Part shown: in pieces, positions 32,731 through 42,947 of the stretch
How the letters are laid out: each line of letters opens with the position of its first letter
Position numbering within the stretch: the first letter of the stretch is position 1
Assembly: GCA_002811645.1 (NCBI GenBank)
Contig: PDIP01000021.1
Coordinates: forward strand, 232,040-296,039
Direction: 5' to 3'
DNA: 64,000 nt
From: Corallochytrium limacisporum
Lineage: Eukaryota; Opisthokonta
The notes under the pieces: model-generated
What the model was told of the DNA's origin: nothing
The model's input: only the letters and a program-made list of their open reading frames with translations
The model's database searches: none
Translations under genes and position numbers: made by a program

Positions 32731-33253
32731 ACTGTATAGTTCTCTCCCTGCGTGCTACACGACTGTGTTCCTTCCCTTCTATCGTCAACAACTCCAGCTA
32801 GAGCAGGACACGTCCACAGGTCCGGTAGACGGTCTATGCGATATCCATCATAGTTTCGACTACACAGGCTAATAGGCACTCCAGAAGGACCTGTGATAAT
32901 TACCATGACAAGACAAGTCCGTTACCCCCTACAGCAAGGACTCTGAACAATGTGCGAAAGCGTAAACAGAAATCCAGACTCCTCCCTCGCGACAGCCACT
33001 TCCCGCCCTCCCTTTCCTGGCACCCCACCTCTGCCGTAGGGTAGTCAGAAGTGGCACTGGTTCTTGTGTCCACCCTTTTTCACCTCCTCCCGGTGTTCAA
33101 CACACCACGCGTCCCCGTTCTCCCGTTGGGGTTCAACTTGCAGGCACCACACGCACGAGAAGGATGGAACAGCGGTCAAGCCTTTGCAGACCCGTGTGCT
33201 TCAGTTTGTGAATATGCTTTTCCTGATCACTAGGTACTTTGGTACCTTAAGAA
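32731..33253. promoter_or_regulatory. Shared divergent promoter region SKI8/RRP40
   Basis: A 523-base spacer between the start codons of SKI8 (minus) and RRP40 (plus). It has a pyrimidine-rich middle (about 32985-33115) and no coding signal. Both 5' UTRs and promoters must lie here unless transcripts start inside the neighbouring gene. Confidence 0.6.
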
Positions 33254-34159
33254 ATGGAGGCGTTTCAGCAAGATTTCGGTAAAGGTGGAAGCTCTACCAT
33301 ATGTAATTTGGTAGTGCGTTTTGGACGATGTGATCTGTTCTTGGCGACCACAGAAAACATGGAAAACAGCGGCGTTCCGGAAGTGCCTACCTTGGTGCCG
33401 GACGGCACAGTAGTGATCCCTGGCGATGAAGTATTGCGATTGGATAGTGTCTCAGTACCCATGAAACTCACAACTGGACCTGGACTGTTCCAGGAAGGTA
33501 ACTCTATCCTTGCCAGTAAAGCAGGTGTCCTCCACCACAGCCAACCAAGGTGGAGTGGGGCAGAAACCGAGCAGATTACGCTCCGCATGTGGGTCAACAA
33601 TACACAGAGAAGGTACATGCCAGCTGAGGGTGAAGCAGTGATTGGCATCGTGACGGGGCGCAGAGGAGAGGATTGGGTTCTGGATATCAATAGTTCCCAG
33701 TCGGCTCTACTGGATCAGTTAGCTTTTCAAGGAGCAACAAAACGCAACAAACCGCAGTTGAAGAATGGTGACCTGATATTCTGCAGATTAGTGAACTGCC
33801 CAAAAGACATTCCTCCAGAGGTTTCCTGCCTGGGACCGAAAGGTAAAAGCCAAGGCTATGGTGTGCTAAACGGTGGCACATTAGCTCGCTTAAGTATTGG
33901 GCACTGTCGACGCCTGCTTGTTCAGAACAGTGATGCAGCGCATGTACTGCAGGCCCTCGGACAAAAAGTTGCCTTTGAAACTGCAATTGGTCGCAACGGC
34001 CGAGTGTGGATCAGTGGTGAGTCTGCACCGGCAACCATTGCCGTGGTCAACAGTATCAAGGTAAGCGAGTATCTGAACAAGAAACAGTCCGAGCTGCTCG
34101 TACAAGAAGTTCTGGACTCCATAACAAAGGTCATCGCTCAGCCAAACGTATCCGCATAG
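33254..34159 (+). CDS. RRP40: Exosome cap subunit RRP40/EXOSC3
   Basis: S1/KH RNA-binding cap subunit of the RNA exosome, the 3'-to-5' RNA degradation machine of nucleus and cytoplasm. Of 301 residues (human EXOSC3 275), the N-terminal domain contains VVIPGDEVL and GPGLFQEGN. The S1 domain contains RYMPAEGEAVIGIVTGRRGEDW and the RRP40-diagnostic GATKRNKPQLKNGDLIFCRL. The KH domain contains GKSQGYGVLNGG and GRNGRVWI. These blocks separate RRP40 from the related RRP4 and CSL4. The first ATG gives about 35 extra N-terminal residues without similarity; the second in-frame ATG at 33359 (strong context, MENSGVPEV) may be the true start. Confidence 0.92.
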   Translation: MEAFQQDFGKGGSSTICNLVVRFGRCDLFLATTENMENSGVPEVPTLVPDGTVVIPGDEVLRLDSVSVPMKLTTGPGLFQEGNSILASKAGVLHHSQPRWSGAETEQITLRMWVNNTQRRYMPAEGEAVIGIVTGRRGEDWVLDINSSQSALLDQLAFQGATKRNKPQLKNGDLIFCRLVNCPKDIPPEVSCLGPKGKSQGYGVLNGGTLARLSIGHCRRLLVQNSDAAHVLQALGQKVAFETAIGRNGRVWISGESAPATIAVVNSIKVSEYLNKKQSELLVQEVLDSITKVIAQPNVSA

Positions 34160-34257
34160 ATAGAAATTAATCCATAAAGAATCCATGACAGTAAAGAATA
34201 TTAAAACACAACCGCCTTGCACCAAACTGTTATATGAAATTCTTTAAGATGGTTGAC

Positions 34258-35184
34258 TTACAGTTTTCGCTGAGCGACCATGGCATAGTTTATGCTGTCG
34301 TCTTCGTTGGTGTACCAGGCAGATGAGAGCAAATTGTAGTGCAAGCCTGTCAGTTCCACGACTTCAAATTCGGAAGAACCAGCGACGTCAGTGGCCGCAC
34401 CTTCGATCCATGACGCGAGCTCCTGGGGCGTCACGTACTTTGCGAACGTGTGCGTGCCTTTTGGGACCCAGCCCAAGAGGTTCTCCGCGGCAAAAATCGT
34501 GAACACATACGCTTTCGGAGTGCGATTAATCGTTGTAAAGAAGAGCAAGCCACCAGGCTTTACAAGTTTGCCACAGGCCTTAACAAAGTCCTCGGGGCCT
34601 TCCACATGCTCAATAATCTCTGATGCAACTACAATGTCGTACTGCTTCGCATGGGTATCTCCATGCTCCTCTACCGTCGTGTAGTGGTAGTTTACACGAT
34701 TCTCAACATCTTTCTGCGTCTTTAAATGCTCCGTGGCGGCCTTAAGTGCGCCCGGTGACATATCAATACCGTCCACATGGGCACCTATCCGTGCCACACT
34801 TTCCGCCAGCAAACCCCCTCCACATCCCACATCGGCAATTCGAAGTCCGGCAAGGGGCTTCGTCAACTCCAGATCACAGTCAAAATACTTCCCTCCAGCT
34901 TCTCGCAGAATATCAGTGCGCAAGTACGCCAATTGCCGAAGTATGGCAAAGCCGCCCTCCTCCTCCCACCAGTCCCCTTGGACCTGTTCGAAACGTTCGA
35001 TCTCATCAGCCGCAACACTTCTTCCATTTGTACTGGGAGAACCCGCAGATCCTGTCAAACCCCTCTTACAAACCTGGAAACTAGTCGGAACCGCCACAGA
35101 TCCTGTTGGTAATGTTTGCCACGACGAACACCGCAGTGCCGGCAGCATACCAGTCAAGGTTGACAGTCGGCGAACCAATGACAT
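34258..35184 (-). CDS. COQ3: COQ3 ubiquinone biosynthesis O-methyltransferase
   Basis: Mitochondrial SAM-dependent methyltransferase that performs the O-methylation steps of coenzyme Q synthesis. The ATG at 35184 gives 308 residues and a Ser/Arg/Leu-rich matrix presequence (MSLVRRLSTLTGMLP). The frame stays open upstream to 35475, but that part crosses a 17-base C homopolymer and looks non-coding. Class I methyltransferase motifs: IADVGCGGGLLAE (SAM loop), GIDMS, VVASEIIEHVEG and the COQ3-typical TTINRTPKAYVFTIFAAENLLGWVPKGTH. The 3' end is 98 bases from the RRP40 stop. Confidence 0.95.
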   Translation of the reverse strand: MSLVRRLSTLTGMLPALRCSSWQTLPTGSVAVPTSFQVCKRGLTGSAGSPSTNGRSVAADEIERFEQVQGDWWEEEGGFAILRQLAYLRTDILREAGGKYFDCDLELTKPLAGLRIADVGCGGGLLAESVARIGAHVDGIDMSPGALKAATEHLKTQKDVENRVNYHYTTVEEHGDTHAKQYDIVVASEIIEHVEGPEDFVKACGKLVKPGGLLFFTTINRTPKAYVFTIFAAENLLGWVPKGTHTFAKYVTPQELASWIEGAATDVAGSSEFEVVELTGLHYNLLSSAWYTNEDDSINYAMVAQRKL

Positions 35185-35619
35185 GCTGTCAATGTACCAA
35201 ACTTCCACTGATGCGATCCATCTCCATAATGTCTGCTGGAACTGCCCACTGATCGCCTCAGCTCTATTCCCGGGTTGTAACTTATACCAGGGGGACTGGC
35301 AAACAGCTTTCTGAACTTTCACGCCGGTTACACCGGAGGAATTGAGTGCCGTGACGTGTTTCGGAGCCTCACCGTCCAGTGCTCTCTGCGCCCCCCCCCC
35401 CCCCCCCAATTGCCGAGAACCGTCAGTCACTGGGTTGGCCGAATAATGATTAGCTAAAGAAATATCAATATACATCAAATATATTCTGTGGACGGTGACG
35501 GTGGCATAGATTATATCTAGAATGTAATATGTGTATTCTTATGCCTATGTTTACGATGATAGATAGAATGAGTTTTCTGATAAAATGTTTTTGAATATTA
35601 TTTGACCAGGTTTAGACCT
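35185..35619. other. Spacer COQ3/SLC12 genes
   Basis: The COQ3 5' region and the cotransporter 3' region. It contains a C17 homopolymer at 35391-35407. No gene. Confidence 0.6.
35391..35407. repeat. C17 homopolymer
   Basis: Seventeen consecutive C, about 210 bases upstream of the preferred COQ3 start. Its length may be wrong in the assembly. It makes the longer COQ3 frame (Gly run) unreliable. Confidence 0.85.
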
Positions 35620-38600
35620 CTAAGAGTAGAAGGTCAAGACGCTCTCTTGATTGCCGCGCAGGAGCAAAGTTGGAGGCAGATTACGGGTCATGTGATCCAG
35701 GACGTTGAGGTAGACGAATGAGTCTTGATTGGTCCGCAAAGGTAGTGGCAGGGTGGCAATGACCAGGGTGGCCTGGTCAGAGGTCTGTTCCATCACTTCT
35801 GCAAGTCGGACGTACTTCATCATACGGTCGCTAATCTTTGTTGACAGATCCTCCGTACCGAGGCGCTTCTTGAAGTCAGCCATGCGCTTCTTGGACGGCT
35901 TTCGGCTCACACTGTCGACCACCACCGGTTCGGCATCAATGCGGAACTTCTTCAGCAAGCGGCTGATCCGCACCTTCTCAGAGCTCATTTGCTTGGGGTT
36001 ACCTGGTACAAAGACGCGTAGGTTGCACTTCTTCCACTGCTTGTGCTGGGACAGCAAGTAAGGCAAGAGGAGAGTGAGACCGCCGTCATCTGCAATCCAC
36101 CAAATGTCAATATTACCAGTCATTGGCGAGCCAAAGAAGGGCAAACTCCACTGTTTCTCCACCACTGGGCAGCGCATCACAGCCACATTGTAATCGAGGT
36201 CGAAGGCATCGTTAATGATACCTACATACTCGTCTAGTTCGCCACGCTCGGCATTTTCCCAGTCTCGAAGGTAGCCCAACACCATAAGATTGGCTCTAAG
36301 TTTGCCCAGCCCGTTCAGCTGTAGCAATGAACGAGCACCTGCCCGCAGAGTGGGAGCCGCCACAGTCTCATCAAAGGCCTTGAGTTGCAGAAGTGTATCC
36401 TGGTTCAGACCGCGCTTGAAGCTCTTGACGTGAGTCAGGTCCGTGGTGCCGACCAAGACGTTACCAAAGATAACGCTACCAAGACCATTGTTCACCTGAC
36501 AAATAAAACGTGCCATGTCCTGACGCCTCTGATAGTCTCCCATGAGAACCAAAAAGTTTGGACGGAAAGTCTTGATATGCGACTGTTGCTTCTCGAGACG
36601 ATGCATCGCACGCAAGGCATTGGAATATGCCATCGCCTGACCAGCCGATCCCCAGTTGACGTCCGGCTTACGGAAGTCAATGTAACGATGGATTGCAACC
36701 ACGAGGACAAAGGTAACCAGGGCCAAGTACCAGTTGATCAAGAACATGATAGCCAGACAAAGCAAGGCACCCAAAAGGCTCACCCATGGGTTATAGTATT
36801 TGAACGAAGGACGGAAACCGGGGGCGTTGCTAAGACTGGCGACAAAGCAGGAGTAGTTGATCAAAGCATATGACATCAGGAAGAAATTGCTCAAGATGGG
36901 GGCGATGGAGTTCAGTGATCCGATCAAGGTAAAGCCGACGCCGATACAGAACACGAGAATGTATCCTCGGATGGGATCACCACGTTCGTTCTGCTTGGCA
37001 AATCCATCAAAGATCTTGGGGAACAGCTTGTCTTTACATACCGCCGCGAAGATGCGCGGAGCTCCAACAAAGGCACCAATGGCAGATGAAAGCGTTGCCG
37101 CAAAAATTCCAGCCAGAACCAGCGGGGCCCATGCACTGACAATCTGCATGGATGTGAAATCATAGTTGAGACCGAGTGTAGTGCTCTCCACCAAATTTCC
37201 ATTGCCATCGTCAACCATAACGACACGTAGATAACAAGTGACCATGATCACACCAAGAATGATGTACACGACTGTGGTGATCAGAATACCTAATAAGGTT
37301 CCCTTCGGAATCGCAGTAGAGGGATTCTTGAGATCCCCACTGAGATTCGCACCGGCCAGGACACCCGTTGCGGCCGGGAAGAAGATCGCAAAGATCGAGA
37401 AGAAGTCTTCCCCCTCAGTAAAGCCGGGAGTCAGTTGATCACTTGCCACCGTGGAGTCGTAACCGACAAATCCCTTATCTTCCTCTGACTGGCTTTTTGG
37501 TCCAATGAATGAGCCAATGATAATGCTAATCATTGCCGCAAACATCAAGAAAAGCAATGCCAGTTGCGTTCGCGTGACGATGCCCATACCGCAGAAGGCA
37601 ATAAAGACCACCACACAACAAAGACCAAGACCAATGACACGGATCTCGTTCAGTTCGTTATCAAGAAAGTCAGGAATAATGTCAAGGAGAGCTTCTGCAA
37701 ATGCAACCACATAGAGGGACATTGCCACAGCAGTCGCGAAAGAGTACAGGATGCCAATCGCGCCACCAAACTCTGGACCAATGGAGCGACTGATCATGAA
37801 ATAAGCACCACCACCCTTCACTTGACCGTTGGTGCATATGGCGCTCATGCTGAGTGTCGTAATGACGGTGACGATGGCACACAGTAGCATAATGACAGTA
37901 CCCACAATCAAACCAGCTTGGCCATACACAAAGCCCAGGCGCAGGAACAACATAGCACCCCAAATATTCAGAAGGCAGCGTACCAGGACACCCTGAACCC
38001 AACCAAACTTAATTTGCTTGGACGCAGGGGTTGCGGCTGCAGCTGCCGCCGCTTCCTCCTCGTCTAGTTTTTCACCCTTGGGCTCTCCATCTACCTCTTC
38101 ATTCTCGCCAACGTATGGAAGCTCAAAAAAGTTGGGTGTCGACGACACATCAAAACGCTTGGTCCCCTGACCATTGCTCTTGTTGACCAACTTAGTTGGA
38201 TCCTCCTTGTCGTCAAACTGCTCACGCAGTTCTTGGAGAGTAGGACGATTTTTTGCCTTACCGTTAAGCTCAGTGGTAGAATCCCTGTTGCGATAAAACA
38301 CAGTCGCTGGAACTGGATCTGCACTATCATAATGCATGTAGGTCCCCGCATTCCCAGAATTGAAAAATGACAATTGAGTCGCATTGTTGAAAGTTGTGTT
38401 CCCATTCAAAGTATCGTACCCTCCTTCAAAATTACTGTCACTCCGCTGGTGTCCCCCTGGTGTGAAATGGACAACTGTATGCCGCCCATCCTGGACTTCT
38501 TCTTCGGTTTCCTCGGTACCGTTGGTAGAGGAATCAACTACAATTGGAGAAGAGCAGTCAGAAGCCTGCTGAGACTCACTCTCGACAATTGGAGACGTTA

Positions 38601-38622
38601 CAGTGAACTTGGGGTTTGGCAT
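35620..38622 (-). CDS. NKCC/NCC-type cation-chloride cotransporter (SLC12 family)
   Basis: Plasma-membrane Na-(K)-Cl cotransporter of 1000 residues, about the size of animal SLC12A1-A3. Cytosolic N-terminus about 1-205 includes RPTLQELREQFDD, the equivalent of the NKCC block before the membrane domain. Twelve membrane helices occupy about 207-690, beginning LNIWGAMLFLRLG. The TM6 block FFPAATGVLAGANLSGDL with AIPKGTLLG matches NKCC/NCC rather than KCC, which has a Ser-Val-Thr-Gly type here. The long C-terminal SLC12 domain contains KTFRPNFLVLMGDYQRR and DIWWIADDGGLTLLLPYLL. The extreme N-terminus carries a KFTV tetrapeptide of the SPAK/OSR1 docking type. Ion selectivity cannot be fixed by eye. 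Confidence 0.94.
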   Translation of the reverse strand: MPNPKFTVTSPIVESESQQASDCSSPIVVDSSTNGTEETEEEVQDGRHTVVHFTPGGHQRSDSNFEGGYDTLNGNTTFNNATQLSFFNSGNAGTYMHYDSADPVPATVFYRNRDSTTELNGKAKNRPTLQELREQFDDKEDPTKLVNKSNGQGTKRFDVSSTPNFFELPYVGENEEVDGEPKGEKLDEEEAAAAAAATPASKQIKFGWVQGVLVRCLLNIWGAMLFLRLGFVYGQAGLIVGTVIMLLCAIVTVITTLSMSAICTNGQVKGGGAYFMISRSIGPEFGGAIGILYSFATAVAMSLYVVAFAEALLDIIPDFLDNELNEIRVIGLGLCCVVVFIAFCGMGIVTRTQLALLFLMFAAMISIIIGSFIGPKSQSEEDKGFVGYDSTVASDQLTPGFTEGEDFFSIFAIFFPAATGVLAGANLSGDLKNPSTAIPKGTLLGILITTVVYIILGVIMVTCYLRVVMVDDGNGNLVESTTLGLNYDFTSMQIVSAWAPLVLAGIFAATLSSAIGAFVGAPRIFAAVCKDKLFPKIFDGFAKQNERGDPIRGYILVFCIGVGFTLIGSLNSIAPILSNFFLMSYALINYSCFVASLSNAPGFRPSFKYYNPWVSLLGALLCLAIMFLINWYLALVTFVLVVAIHRYIDFRKPDVNWGSAGQAMAYSNALRAMHRLEKQQSHIKTFRPNFLVLMGDYQRRQDMARFICQVNNGLGSVIFGNVLVGTTDLTHVKSFKRGLNQDTLLQLKAFDETVAAPTLRAGARSLLQLNGLGKLRANLMVLGYLRDWENAERGELDEYVGIINDAFDLDYNVAVMRCPVVEKQWSLPFFGSPMTGNIDIWWIADDGGLTLLLPYLLSQHKQWKKCNLRVFVPGNPKQMSSEKVRISRLLKKFRIDAEPVVVDSVSRKPSKKRMADFKKRLGTEDLSTKISDRMMKYVRLAEVMEQTSDQATLVIATLPLPLRTNQDSFVYLNVLDHMTRNLPPTLLLRGNQESVLTFYS

Positions 38623-39167
38623 TTTGATATCAATGGGTTAAGCATCCACAGAGCTCCAACAGTCCAACCTACCAAGAGTCGTCTCGGAATGCTTAGAATA
38701 ATGTGGTGGATGATCTAAATTCGCCCGCTCGTCATTCTTGGTCTCAGTGAAATTATGATATAACTATTCAGAAGTTCCACCGGCGCACACGTACTGTACA
38801 CGCGAAGATTCCTCTGAAGAAAATAAATATCGATTGCATAAATTGTTAAATTAGAGTATGCTTCAAAAACCTTGGTGTTTTAGAAATGCATGTGGGAAAG
38901 ACATCGCACACCGGAGCGTCCGGCGTCCAGACGGGACATTGGCGCAAATACACTGCAACCGAGAAAAACGTCAATGAGACTGTCCTTTTCGCCTCCCCAA
39001 CCAACTCTTGATACACCGTACTGTCTCGATGGCTGAGTTAGAAACTCCAGAAGGGAAAACCCCCCCTCCCCGCAATCTGCCGTTACCTATGCGAACTAAA
39101 CGACGGTGATATTGGCAGTTCAACCCGCCTTCTGCACGCTCAGCGTTCCCCGGGGCCCTCCTCCCCC

Positions 39168-39372
39168 NNNNNNNNNNNNNNNNNNNNNNNNNNNNNNNNN
39201 NNNNNNNNNNNNNNNNNNNNNNNNNNNNNNNNNNNNNNNNNNNNNNNNNNNNNNNNNNNNNNNNNNNNNNNNNNNNNNNNNNNNNNNNNNNNNNNNNNNN
39301 NNNNNNNNNNNNNNNNNNNNNNNNNNNNNNNNNNNNNNNNNNNNNNNNNNNNNNNNNNNNNNNNNNNNNNNN
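39168..39372. other. Assembly gap (205 N)
   Basis: Unknown sequence. The left flank ends in CTCCCCC and the right flank begins CCCCCCTC, so the gap probably sits in a C-rich or homopolymeric tract of the sort seen elsewhere in the window. The true length is unknown. Confidence 0.99.
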
Positions 39373-41144
39373 CCCCCCTCGGCCTCACTCTTCGTCTCCC
39401 CCCACCCCTTCCCCGGGGCCTCCAACTATTTTTTTGGTTCCCCACTACTGTTCCTTGGAGAAGTTTGGGGACGACGATGCGACGACTCCAAAAGTACCGG
39501 TCCGTACGGTTGAGTGTTCCTTGCAGATAATGAGGAGAGAGTGGCTCTTCAACGGGTCCACGTAGCCTCCAACACCACGTTCACGCACTCTCCTTCTCCT
39601 CTGGGTACCCTACGATGAACGGGCTGATGATTCTTCTTTGATTGCACGCGAGATGGTAGCACTACCATACCTCACGGCAAGGTGTTTTCGCTGAGATGTC
39701 GTTAACATGTCATCGCAATGAAACGTACAGGGTACAGCTCTGGCGATTGGTCGCTCCCCTTTTCCAGGATCTTCCACTTGTGGATATTCCAAGCCTCCTC
39801 TATCATCAAGGTGTGGTCGGGCGTCGGCCGGAATCAATAGTGAATATATGTCTACTAAGAGTGGGTTCTGTCAAAGCTCTTACATATCTATCTCGAGAGC
39901 ACTCTTGAGCTGTGACCCTGTCCGGGAGCCGGAAAAAAGAAAGGACAGTTCGGAGTCAAACCGACAGAAGGGCCCACATTCCCAAAATCGGCAGCAGTGC
40001 CCTGCACGTAGGCCTGGTCAAAGACCCGGGGCGCGAGCGAGCTGGGAGCTGGAAGCGGATAGACGATTCGAACCCGAAAGGGGAAAAAAAAGGAAGGAGC
40101 GGGGGACAGAGAGATAGACACACACACACACAGAGATTGAGTTTTCGCAAGCGGGAGCGCAGACAGAAGGAATGTTAATGCTTAGAGCCGTTTCATTTTT
40201 CAATCAAAATAGATGAGTCTACTGGGTTGCAGGTAGGTGGGGGCGGTCGTTGCACCTCAGACATATATCAGCTGTGCTGTGGCACTGCGATCACTCTGAG
40301 GGAGGGAAGTCTCTGCATTGCCCTATGTCTTCGGTACTGCAGCACACGTCTCCTGTCTCCCGGACTCGATGCTGCTGTGGTCCAGGAACCATTTGAGTGC
40401 ACTCGCACCGCCAGGCAACGCGGGTGATGGGGTCCATACCACTTTAATAGTGACTGTACCGTATTGTAATGTAGGAATGGTTAAAGATCTCGCCTCGTGG
40501 GGTTGGAGTTTTTTGCAAATCGCTGGCTTCCAGGAGCCACGGCCTGCCGGGAAGGACTAATTGATCCAGGGAAGTATCAGTACTGAATGTTACCCACTAT
40601 TTCCCTGAAGTCGTACCCAAAGAAAACAATATCTCATTGATTTGTTGAGAGTGGCGCAGGTGCTCTGCCGAGGTAACCGCAGTAGGAGTACAAGACGAAA
40701 AAAATCCAATGAAATAGGTAGTGAAAGTCAGAATTTAGGGAGAACCAGAAAAGTCTGCCGCATTGAGCGCTTCGTGCAAGTTCTTTAACGACAGACTGCG
40801 CCCGCGCGTGACCGGGTGTCGTTGGAGGGTGGTCGCGGGGAGATCTTCAGCCTTCGAAGATTTATGAACAACTTGACACAAAATGCTCCATACTGCTAAT
40901 TCAAATTCACCGAGTTCGATTTCAGCGTTTCGTCGGCTCGTCGTGTTCCTTGGACTTTGTGCAACACTTTCTATGTTTAGCTTCATTTCGTTCTTTAGGT
41001 GACGTTGGGGCCATATAAATTGGTACTGAAATAGCACACCGTCGAGGGAGCCGGGAGCAATGCCACTGATCTGCAGGGTGGGTTGCGTCACCAGAGCCAC
41101 TTGGTGGTCCGGAAACGGGTTCCAATTTACTCAAGCCCGGGGGT

Positions 41145-41156
41145 GGGGGGGGGGGG
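41145..41156. repeat. G12 homopolymer
   Basis: Preceded by G5-T (41139-41144). It lies in the AAMP upstream spacer, about 510 bases before the start codon. Confidence 0.85.
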
Positions 41157-41666
41157 AATATGGGATTCCATATTGTCCCATGGGTCTTTGTGATTGCAGT
41201 CTGTTGTACCTTATGAATATATGTAATACTACGGATTGAATCTGACCTTAGATTTTATTTCTTTTGTAGGACATGAGTTTATATATAGTATAAATGCGAA
41301 TCAAAATAAATCGATTTCAGAGTGAAGAACCCGCGTTTTGGGTAGGGTGGTCCCCTCAGAAGTGTGGTCCATATTGAGTCTCATGGGATGGCCCGAGAAG
41401 TCAGTGGGTGGGTGGGTTTACCGAGCTACGAGTACGCAAGAAGGAAACGGAAAACATTGAACGGTACTGTTCTTGGCCATTCGAGAACAATGCTTCGCTG
41501 AGCTGTGATTCAATAGATTAAGCTACAGAAAGAATTCAGGATCTATACGCTCTGTAGGCCAGAGAAGGTAGTTTGATAGACATGTGAGGTTCTGCCTGGA
41601 GGCTCTGAGATAGGAGGAGCCTTAGGTCCAACAACATAGTGTTGTAGCATCCTTAAACAAGCAATC

Positions 41667-42947
41667 ATGGATCAAAATGGAGGACCAGGTGGGTCGGCCA
41701 GCAAGCCACCTAAAGCAGACAAGGAGCGTGTTCCCGGACAGGAACCCCAGGAGGGAGAGGTTGTTGTGGCAGCGGACGAAGTGGCTGAGATGATAGAAGT
41801 TGGCGAAGAGGACGTTCAGGGCCATATGGACGAAGAGGAGGACGGACCCAATTTTGAAGACGAAGACAGTGGGGATGAGGAAGACGAGGAGAAGACCCGG
41901 CGCCAAGATCAGGCCTCTGGTTTCTACCAACACACAGGAGCAGTGTATTCAGTGTCGTTCAGTCACGACAACAGTATGGCCATCACCGGTGGTGGTGATG
42001 ACCGTGCGTGTGTGTGGCGTGTCGCCGATGGGCAGCTCATTTGGGAGTCTGAGGGACACAAGGACTCCGTGGTCGCCGCTTCCTTTAGCAATGATGACAT
42101 GTACGTCGCCAGTGCAAGCATGGACGGAGATGTCGCAGTATGGAAGCGAAATGATGACGGCGCCGGTAAACCCTACGCTCCCCTCGTTCGCTTGGAGGCT
42201 GGCAGTGACATTGAATGGATGCAGTGGCATCCTAAAGGACCCGTTCTGCTGGCTGGTTGCGCTGACGGATCGGCTTGGATGTGGAGCATCCCTAGTGGCA
42301 ACGTGGCCAATGTATTTGCAGGCGCACAGGCGGAACGTTCCACGGACGGCGGGTTCAGCTGGGACGGTAAGGGTCTGGCCACCACGAGCGAGGACGGAAC
42401 CCTGGTCATCTGGGATCCCCGTAGTGCACAGCCCTTGCAGCGTGTCACTGGTGAGGACACTCGGTTCCACACTGAAGCATTAACTTGTATGGCGTGGAGC
42501 ATGGACAACACTCTCATCGTTAGTGGATCGACTGACCGCAGCGTTGTTGTCACAACAGTCCAGTCTGGCAAGATCGCTCACAAATTTGATGAGGGTCACA
42601 CCGATGTAGTGAACACTGTTGGATTCAGTGCAAAGCAGCACGCTCTCGTCGCTTCCGGAGGTATGGATGGTCATGTGTGCATTTGGGATCTTACACACAG
42701 TCGCCTGCGTCGCATCTTGGATCACCCTAAGGGAGTGATTCGTCTTCTTTGGCATCCCACTGAACCGCTGTTGTACACGGCCTGTATTGATCGTCGCATT
42801 CGGGTCTACGACGCCCGGACGGGAGATCTGAAGCGAACGTTTGAGGGACATCAAGCACGCCCCCTGGATATGCGGATCAGCAACGACGGTAGCCTCATCG
42901 GCAGCTCTGGCGATGACATGGCCGCCCTTGTGTTCTCACTGCAATAG
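41667..42947 (+). CDS. AAMP: AAMP/SQT1-like WD40 protein
   Basis: WD40 protein of 426 residues, close to human AAMP (434) and yeast Sqt1, a dedicated chaperone that binds ribosomal protein uL16 (Rpl10) before 60S incorporation. The first about 85 residues are highly acidic (EEEDGPNFEDEDSGDEEDEEK), as in the family. Eight WD blades follow, starting HTGAVYSVSFSHDNSMAITG and DDRACVWRVADG, then DGDVAVWKR, SAWMWSIPSG, DGTLVIWDPRS, VVVTTVQSGK, VCIWDLTHS, IRVYDARTG and a final AALVFSLQ. Its 3' end is only 46 bases from the stop of the phosphatase gene on the other strand. Confidence 0.92.
   Translation: MDQNGGPGGSASKPPKADKERVPGQEPQEGEVVVAADEVAEMIEVGEEDVQGHMDEEEDGPNFEDEDSGDEEDEEKTRRQDQASGFYQHTGAVYSVSFSHDNSMAITGGGDDRACVWRVADGQLIWESEGHKDSVVAASFSNDDMYVASASMDGDVAVWKRNDDGAGKPYAPLVRLEAGSDIEWMQWHPKGPVLLAGCADGSAWMWSIPSGNVANVFAGAQAERSTDGGFSWDGKGLATTSEDGTLVIWDPRSAQPLQRVTGEDTRFHTEALTCMAWSMDNTLIVSGSTDRSVVVTTVQSGKIAHKFDEGHTDVVNTVGFSAKQHALVASGGMDGHVCIWDLTHSRLRRILDHPKGVIRLLWHPTEPLLYTACIDRRIRVYDARTGDLKRTFEGHQARPLDMRISNDGSLIGSSGDDMAALVFSLQ

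Larger units (their letters stand above)
38623..41666. other. Divergent spacer SLC12/AAMP containing an assembly gap
   Basis: About 3 kb without a supported gene. It holds the 205-N gap with C-rich flanks, a short CA repeat near 40121-40132 and a G5-T-G12 tract at 41139-41156. Frames crossing the N block are artefacts. Confidence 0.55.

Noticed and set aside
35185-35475. N-terminal extension of COQ3 (about 97 codons)
   Set aside because: It runs through a C17 homopolymer (poly-Gly) and lacks similarity; the internal ATG at 35184 gives a clear mitochondrial presequence.
39106-39513. Frames spanning the N block
   Set aside because: They are open only because N codons were not counted as stops.
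40735-41100. 121-codon minus-strand frame in the NKCC/AAMP spacer
   Set aside because: Composition is fairly protein-like, but it starts with GTG, has no recognisable family and sits next to homopolymers. Not enough to call a gene.
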